A stretch of 64,000 nucleotides of DNA, from the NCBI GenBank assembly GCA_934148845.1, contig CAKPDH010000003.1:124001-188000 (forward strand), written 5' to 3'. Position numbers and translations under genes: made by a program. Positions 60,189 to 64,000 of this stretch are shown piece after piece. The DNA is from an uncultured Bacilli bacterium. GTDB taxonomy: Bacteria > Bacillota_I > Bacilli_A > RF39 > UBA660. Under the pieces are notes generated by a model. That model was not told the origin of the DNA. It worked only from the letters and a program-made list of their open reading frames with translations, and did not search any database. Numbering within the stretch: position 1 is the stretch's first letter; every line of letters starts with the position of its first letter.

Positions 60189-60464
60189 ATGGACAAGGAT
60201 ATTAATCATATAGTAAATATTAATCAAAGAAAAAGTATAACAATAAGTGGTGTAAAAAAAATAGATAATTTTTCAGATGCATCATTTTTATTAGAAACAA
60301 ATATGGGATTTATATTAATTAAAGGATCTGAACTTGAAATAATAAAACTTGATACATTTCAAGGAGATATTTCAATAAAAGGAAAAATAGATAGTCTAAG
60401 TTATCAAGAATCATCAAACAAAAAGAATAACAAAGAAAGTGTAATATCTAAATTATTTAAATGA
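60189..60464 (+). CDS. yabP: Sporulation protein YabP
   Basis: 91 residues, RBS CTAGGTGATTTT. Beta-rich YabP/YqfC fold: RKSITISGVKKIDNFSDASF, LETNMGFILIKGSELEI and LDTFQGDISIKGKIDSLSY are typical. In Bacillus it is a SigE-dependent mother-cell gene needed for the spore, next to yabQ and divIC. It overlaps yabQ by four bases. Confidence 0.93.
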   Translation: MDKDINHIVNINQRKSITISGVKKIDNFSDASFLLETNMGFILIKGSELEIIKLDTFQGDISIKGKIDSLSYQESSNKKNNKESVISKLFK

Positions 60465-60745
60465 TATCACTATCACTACAAATTAAATTAATTGTTTATT
60501 CTTTTTCATTTGGCTTTCTATTTTCTTCATTACTTGATTGGTTTAATAAAAAAATATATAAATTTAATCAAATATTAAAATTTATATATTCATTTGCCTT
60601 ATTATTAATACTTACAATATTATATTTTATAGGATTAAATAAAATTGGTAATGCTATATTTCATATTTATTCAATTTTAATGATTATAATAGGTTTTATA
60701 TCATACGATATAATTATTAGAATTATTGCAAATCCTAAAAAATAA
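60461..60745 (+). CDS. yabQ: Sporulation membrane protein YabQ
   Basis: 94 residues with three TM helices (about 7-27, 40-60, 68-88). FGFLFSSLLDWFNKK at the first helix matches YabQ; Bacillus YabQ is longer and needed for cortex formation. Four-base overlap with yabP. Assignment rests on topology and on the yabP-yabQ-divIC order. Confidence 0.85.
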   Translation: MISLSLQIKLIVYSFSFGFLFSSLLDWFNKKIYKFNQILKFIYSFALLLILTILYFIGLNKIGNAIFHIYSILMIIIGFISYDIIIRIIANPKK

Positions 60746-60783
60746 TGATATAATCATCTTGTAAAAATAGGTAAGGTGATTAT

Positions 60784-61212
60784 GTGGCAAAAAGAAGGAT
60801 GTCTAAAGCATCAAAACGTAGATTAACTCTATTAGGACCTCTTAGTATATTCTTTATAATATATTTTTCTTTTAGTTTAATATATAATACATATACACTT
60901 TATCATTTAAAATCAGAAAAAAAGAAATTAGAAAATAATTATGCTGAACTTCAAAAAGAAGCCGAAGATTTAAAAATTAATATAGAAAAATTGAATGATC
61001 CAGACTATTTAGCTAATTACGCTAGAGAAAATTATTTATATTCAAAAGATGGAGAATATATATTAAAAATAGATGAAATAAAAAAAACTAATGATAATAT
61101 TGATGATATAAATGTAAAATTAAAAAAACAATATTTAATTTATTTATTAAGCTTTATTATGATTATAATATTTGTATATATTATATCTAAAGGTAAAAAA
61201 AGAAAAAAATAA
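60784..61212 (+). CDS. divIC: Cell division protein DivIC/FtsB family with extra C-terminal TM
   Basis: 142 residues from GTG 60784 (RBS AAGGTGATTAT). Basic cytoplasmic start, TM (about 19-38), a coiled coil (LKSEKKKLENNYAELQKEAE) and the conserved DPDYLANYARENYLYSKDGEY, the signature that lets DivIC/FtsB bind FtsL and FtsQ/DivIB in the divisome. Unlike Bacillus DivIC (125 residues) it continues with a second hydrophobic segment (about 119-136) and a basic end. Confidence 0.9.
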   Translation: MAKRRMSKASKRRLTLLGPLSIFFIIYFSFSLIYNTYTLYHLKSEKKKLENNYAELQKEAEDLKINIEKLNDPDYLANYARENYLYSKDGEYILKIDEIKKTNDNIDDINVKLKKQYLIYLLSFIMIIIFVYIISKGKKRKK

Positions 61213-61244
61213 AAGAAGCTATAACTTTACGGCTCCTTTTTTTT
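61211..61244 (-). terminator. Terminator of lemA (minus strand), shared with divIC
   Basis: On the minus strand AAAAGGAGC pairs with GCTTCTTTT (one G-U); on the plus strand one pair is mismatched, so it mainly serves the minus-strand gene. Confidence 0.7.
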
Positions 61245-61761
61245 GATCAACATTAGTTCCATCAAAATAATCTTTTGCCTTATATCCTTTGATAATAGCA
61301 ATAATATTAGATGGACAAGATTTAACTAATTTATTGTAATCTGTAATTATATCATTATAGTATTTTCTAAGACCTACAATTTCAGATTCAGATTCCAACA
61401 AATCTATTTCAATTTTTATAAATTCTTTACAAGTTTGTAAACTTACATATTCTTCTTTTATAGCATGAAATTCATTGATTGCTACATATAAATTTCTATC
61501 TAATTCAAAATTTGATAATTTTTGTGATCTTAATTTAACGATAGGCTCTAATATATCTTTATCAGTTTTGGTATTTGATTTAATTATACTTATAGATTTA
61601 TTTAAAAGATCAAATCTTTTTCTTAAAACTGCATCAATATTAACTTCAGCTTCATTAATTCTAATTATATAATCTTGAAAATGATTATACATTGATGCAA
61701 GTATAATTAATATTAAACAGATAACTATGATTAAAGATAATATAACTATTATAGTATTCAT
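61219..61761 (-). CDS. lemA: LemA-family membrane protein
   Basis: 180 residues. I start at the ATG at 61761, six bases after AGGTG on the minus strand; two earlier in-frame starts fall in the RBS. One N-terminal TM (about 4-26), then a long helical bundle. The C-terminal YYNDIITDYNKLVKSCPSNIIA and GYKAKDYF correspond to the family's RYN.LV..FPSN..A..FG... region. LemA proteins are membrane proteins of unclear function. It is divergent from nothing nearby and converges on divIC. Confidence 0.88.
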   Translation of the reverse strand: MNTIIVILSLIIVICLILIILASMYNHFQDYIIRINEAEVNIDAVLRKRFDLLNKSISIIKSNTKTDKDILEPIVKLRSQKLSNFELDRNLYVAINEFHAIKEEYVSLQTCKEFIKIEIDLLESESEIVGLRKYYNDIITDYNKLVKSCPSNIIAIIKGYKAKDYFDGTNVDQKKGAVKL

Positions 61762-61817
61762 TTTCATCACCTATCCTTAGTAATTATAGCAAATTTACTT
61801 AAATCAATCAATACTTT

Positions 61818-62177
61818 TTATCTTTTTGATGGATAAAATTGTTGAACAGTATTAATTTCTTCATCAAATTTTATATAATTTACATAAATCATAAGCAATA
61901 AATACCAATTACCTGTACTTGGGTCACTTAAAATTATATGATCTCTTCCTGATTGTTCAATAATACCTGTAAATACTTTATCTTTCCATTCATTAGCGTC
62001 TGCAAATGATTGATATACAGAAACCTTTTTCCCTTTGTTTACCCTTAAAATATTTTCTATATATGATTGTTCATCAGGGATATACTCTTGGTATGAGTTA
62101 TTAGTTTGATTAGAACTCATACCGTTATATAGTGGTGTATTTTTATACATATCATTACTAATATAATTATTATTCAT
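61818..62177 (-). CDS. gerQ: Spore coat/germination protein GerQ
   Basis: 119 residues. An Asn/Gln/Tyr-rich N-terminus precedes the conserved core EQSYIENILRVNKGKKVSVY, DKVFTGIIEQSGRDHIILSD and GNWYLLLMIYVNYIKFDEEI, diagnostic for GerQ (YwdL). In Bacillus GerQ anchors the cortex lytic enzyme CwlJ in the coat and is cross-linked through Lys by Tgl. CwlJ is not in the window. RBS on the minus strand is AAAGGAATG. Divergent from pduL. Confidence 0.93.
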   Translation of the reverse strand: MNNNYISNDMYKNTPLYNGMSSNQTNNSYQEYIPDEQSYIENILRVNKGKKVSVYQSFADANEWKDKVFTGIIEQSGRDHIILSDPSTGNWYLLLMIYVNYIKFDEEINTVQQFYPSKR

Positions 62178-62251
62178 AAAATCATTCCTTTCTTTAAAAT
62201 ATATTTCAAATTATAATTAAATATGATATAATTATTTTGGTGAATGATATT

Positions 62252-62812
62252 ATGAAAGTAAGTATAGGAGTATCAAATAGACATGTTCATCTAACTGAAC
62301 ATGATTTTAAAATTTTATTTGGTGATGATGTTTTAGACGAAAGAAATGATTTAACGCAACCTGGACAGTTTGCATCTAATAAGACAGTTACTTTAAAAGG
62401 TCCAAAAGGTGAAATAGAAAATGTAAGAATTCTAGGACCATTTAGAAATTATACACAAGTAGAAGTAAGCATGACTGATTCTTATAAATTAGGTATAACT
62501 CCACCAGTTAGAAATTCCGGTGATTTAAATGGTAGCGCGTCTATCGAAATAATAGGAAATAAAGGCTCATTAGTTATAAATGAAGGCGTTATAATAGCTA
62601 CAAGACATATTCATTTAACAGAGGAACATATGAAATTATATGGACTTTCGGGAAAAAGTGTTGTAGATGTATTGATAGGTGGTGAAAAAGGCGCTATTAT
62701 TAAAAATGTATATTTAAAGGTAAGTGATCAAGCTTATTTTGAATTACACTTAGACACTGATGATGCTAATGCAAATTTAATAAAAAATAAAGATATAGGG
62801 GAAATTTTATGA
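62252..62812 (+). CDS. pduL: PduL-type phosphate acyltransferase
   Basis: 186 residues from ATG 62252 (RBS GGTGAATGA); a GTG-initiated frame five codons upstream lies in the RBS region. Two tandem PduL domains each carry a zinc-binding His set: SNRHVHLTEHD and ATRHIHLTEEHMKLYG, with NDLTQPGQFASNKTVTLKGP. PduL converts acetyl- or propionyl-CoA and phosphate to the acyl-phosphate. No targeting peptide for a microcompartment is present, so it is probably the housekeeping phosphotransacetylase of a fermenter. Its stop overlaps the next start (ATGA). Confidence 0.94.
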   Translation: MKVSIGVSNRHVHLTEHDFKILFGDDVLDERNDLTQPGQFASNKTVTLKGPKGEIENVRILGPFRNYTQVEVSMTDSYKLGITPPVRNSGDLNGSASIEIIGNKGSLVINEGVIIATRHIHLTEEHMKLYGLSGKSVVDVLIGGEKGAIIKNVYLKVSDQAYFELHLDTDDANANLIKNKDIGEIL

Positions 62813-63852
62813 AAAAAGTATATTTGACACTTTTTATACTAATTACATTATTTATATTTAATACAAAGGCTAGTGCTATTACTTGTAAATATAAGTATAA
62901 TAACTATCAAGCAAAAATTTCTTTTGATAAAAGTGACACGAAGGAACCTTCTGTTTCTTTATATGGATCAGACTTCGATGATGAGATTTCATTAAAAAAT
63001 GAATTTAATAATGGAAAAATCAAGAATTGGAAAAACTCATATAAAGATACTGGTTCTGGTATAACAAACTTTGTTGTTACTGGAGTATGTCCGGATTATT
63101 TGGTGTTGTATATATCTAAGACAGGTTCAAAAGGTATGTATGCAATGTCTAAGTTTAATATTTCTATTATTAAGAATGATTTGTCAGGAAATGCAAAAAA
63201 ATATTTAGAATTAAATCTTATTGACAATGATCAATCTAATTCTGATATGCCTGAAGATACACCATCATCGTGTTTAGCGTTTAAAGAAAAAGATTGTACA
63301 ACAAATAAATATTTTTCTTGTCTATGGATAGAAAAAGGAGAATATAAGTATTGTAGTTCTAATAATTTATTATATGTTACTTGTGGGGATATCAAAGATA
63401 TTCCAGAACAGGTACCACGTATTATGAGTTTTATAATAAATTTGCTTAAAATAGTAGTCCCAATATTACTTGTATTGGTAAGTATTATAAATATACTTAA
63501 GGCTTTAGCTTCTTCAAAAGAAGATGAAATAAAAAAGGCTCAATCAACTTTAATAAAGAAAATAATTGCAGCAGTAATGGCATTCTTAGTAGTTTCTATA
63601 GTTCAGTTTGTAATAAATAAAGTAGCTGATAGTGATGAAGAAAAAGGTAATATAGCTTCTTGCTTAGATTGTTTCTTAAATAATAATTGTTCTTCTAATA
63701 TTTATTATAAAAATAATGTAGCAGGTACTGATTATTGTGCTTATTTAGGAGAAGATGAAGCATATAACTGTAATAATAATGGTGATTCACTTACTATTGG
63801 TGATTGGGGAAAAAATAAAATAAAGCATAGAACTACAGGTGAACAGGAATAG
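62809..63852 (+). CDS. VirB2/TrbC-like membrane subunit with secreted ectodomain, copy 1 of a tandem pair
   Basis: 347 residues, overlapping pduL by four bases. Signal peptide 1-23 (ends FNTKASA), an ectodomain of about 180 residues with Cys pairs (CLAFKEKDC, CSSNNLLYVTC), then TM1 (about 207-227), the charged loop ALASSKEDEIKKAQSTLIKK, TM2 (about 244-264) and a Cys-rich tail (ASCLDCFLNNNC). The loop matches the one in the 6665-7699 protein almost residue for residue. Pilin-like T4SS subunit is my inference. Its N-terminus is nearly identical to the gene that follows. Confidence 0.68.
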   Translation: MKKVYLTLFILITLFIFNTKASAITCKYKYNNYQAKISFDKSDTKEPSVSLYGSDFDDEISLKNEFNNGKIKNWKNSYKDTGSGITNFVVTGVCPDYLVLYISKTGSKGMYAMSKFNISIIKNDLSGNAKKYLELNLIDNDQSNSDMPEDTPSSCLAFKEKDCTTNKYFSCLWIEKGEYKYCSSNNLLYVTCGDIKDIPEQVPRIMSFIINLLKIVVPILLVLVSIINILKALASSKEDEIKKAQSTLIKKIIAAVMAFLVVSIVQFVINKVADSDEEKGNIASCLDCFLNNNCSSNIYYKNNVAGTDYCAYLGEDEAYNCNNNGDSLTIGDWGKNKIKHRTTGEQE

Positions 63853-63862
63853 TGGAGAATTT

Positions 63863-64000
63863 ATGAAAAAAATATATTTGACATTTTTAATATTAATTAC
63901 ATTATTTATATTTAATGCAAAGGCTAGTGCTATTACTTGTAAATATACTGGTAGTAACGATGACAGTGCACAGTTTGAATCGTTGCCATCTGACTTAAAA
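63863..64000 (+). CDS. Tandem paralogue of the preceding VirB2-like gene (3' end outside window)
   Basis: 46 codons visible. RBS AGTGGAGAATTT is 10 bases after the previous stop. The signal peptide and first mature residues (MKKIYLTFLILITLFIFNAK then ASAITCKYT) match copy 1 almost base for base, after which the sequences diverge (GSNDDSAQFESLPSDLK). A recent tandem duplication with a variable ectodomain is the simplest reading. The rest lies beyond the window. Confidence 0.7.
   Translation, partial: MKKIYLTFLILITLFIFNAKASAITCKYTGSNDDSAQFESLPSDLK

Noticed and set aside
1..64000. tRNA, rRNA, tmRNA, CRISPR array, insertion sequence or prophage
   Set aside because: I looked for tRNA T-arm patterns, rRNA-like GC-rich conserved blocks, regularly spaced repeats, and transposase or integrase motifs and found none convincing by eye.
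1..64000. Mycoplasma-type code (TGA as tryptophan)
   Set aside because: TGA ends several genes with overlapping ATGA starts (for example at 22919 and 62812), and conserved Trp positions use TGG.

Overview
The window is very AT-rich (roughly three quarters A+T by eye) chromosome of a low-GC Firmicute. TGG is the tryptophan codon and TGA is a normal stop, so this is not the mycoplasma code. The gene set combines compact, mostly co-directional housekeeping genes with a scattered endospore set (spoIVA, spoVID-ysxE, gpr, a CotD-like coat protein, spoVG, yabP-yabQ, gerQ). This fits an uncultured, genome-reduced Bacilli lineage of the RF39/Erysipelotrichales-adjacent kind; the exact taxon is my inference. 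I see no rRNA, tRNA, CRISPR array, transposase or prophage.

Layout. 1-4.5 kb: end of a type IV secretion (T4SS)-like cluster, with a partial membrane protein, an M23 plus lysozyme-fold wall hydrolase, two single-TM proteins and a VirD4-type coupling ATPase. 4.5-18.4 kb: rhodanese, rmuC, a VirB2/TrbC-like protein, rnr, a CapA-like protein, smpB, nfo, a class B PBP, rpmG, efp, recD2. 18.6-19.5 kb: decayed acyltransferase pseudogene. 19.5-36.4 kb: trhP1-trhP2-greA, hydrolase, queA-kinase-miaA, a CofE-like ligase, spoIVA (minus), lon with a tandem family of unknown genes, herA, spoVID-ysxE. 36.4-37.8 kb: minus-strand membrane proteins. 37.9-43 kb: rimP-nusA-ylxR-(two deaminases)-infB-rbfA. 43-47.8 kb: transglutaminase, rpsT/gpr divergent pair, pseudopilin, der. 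47.9-48.3 kb: probable structured non-coding RNA with its own promoter and terminator. 48.4-52.7 kb: cotD-like, cysK, two small membrane proteins, cadC-cadA type metal efflux. 52.7-56.9 kb: surface proteins and an orphan solute-binding protein, with a 103-bp perfect inverted copy of the latter inserted into a broken beta-helix gene. 56.9-64 kb: pcrA, spoVG, yabPQ, divIC, lemA, gerQ, pduL, and two tandem VirB2-like genes, the last cut by the window edge.

How it works together. Most operons resemble Bacillus order: trhP1-trhP2-greA, spoVID-ysxE, rpsT/gpr divergent, rimP-nusA-ylxR-infB-rbfA, yabP-yabQ-divIC. The departures are the informative part. A T4SS-like apparatus sits among core genes, with VirB2-like subunits that carry large secreted Cys-containing ectodomains and share one signature motif at three loci. 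ylxQ is replaced by two deaminases. RimP lacks its C-terminal domain. A kinase-fold gene lies between two tRNA-modification genes. Several loci show single-base frameshifts or recent rearrangement.
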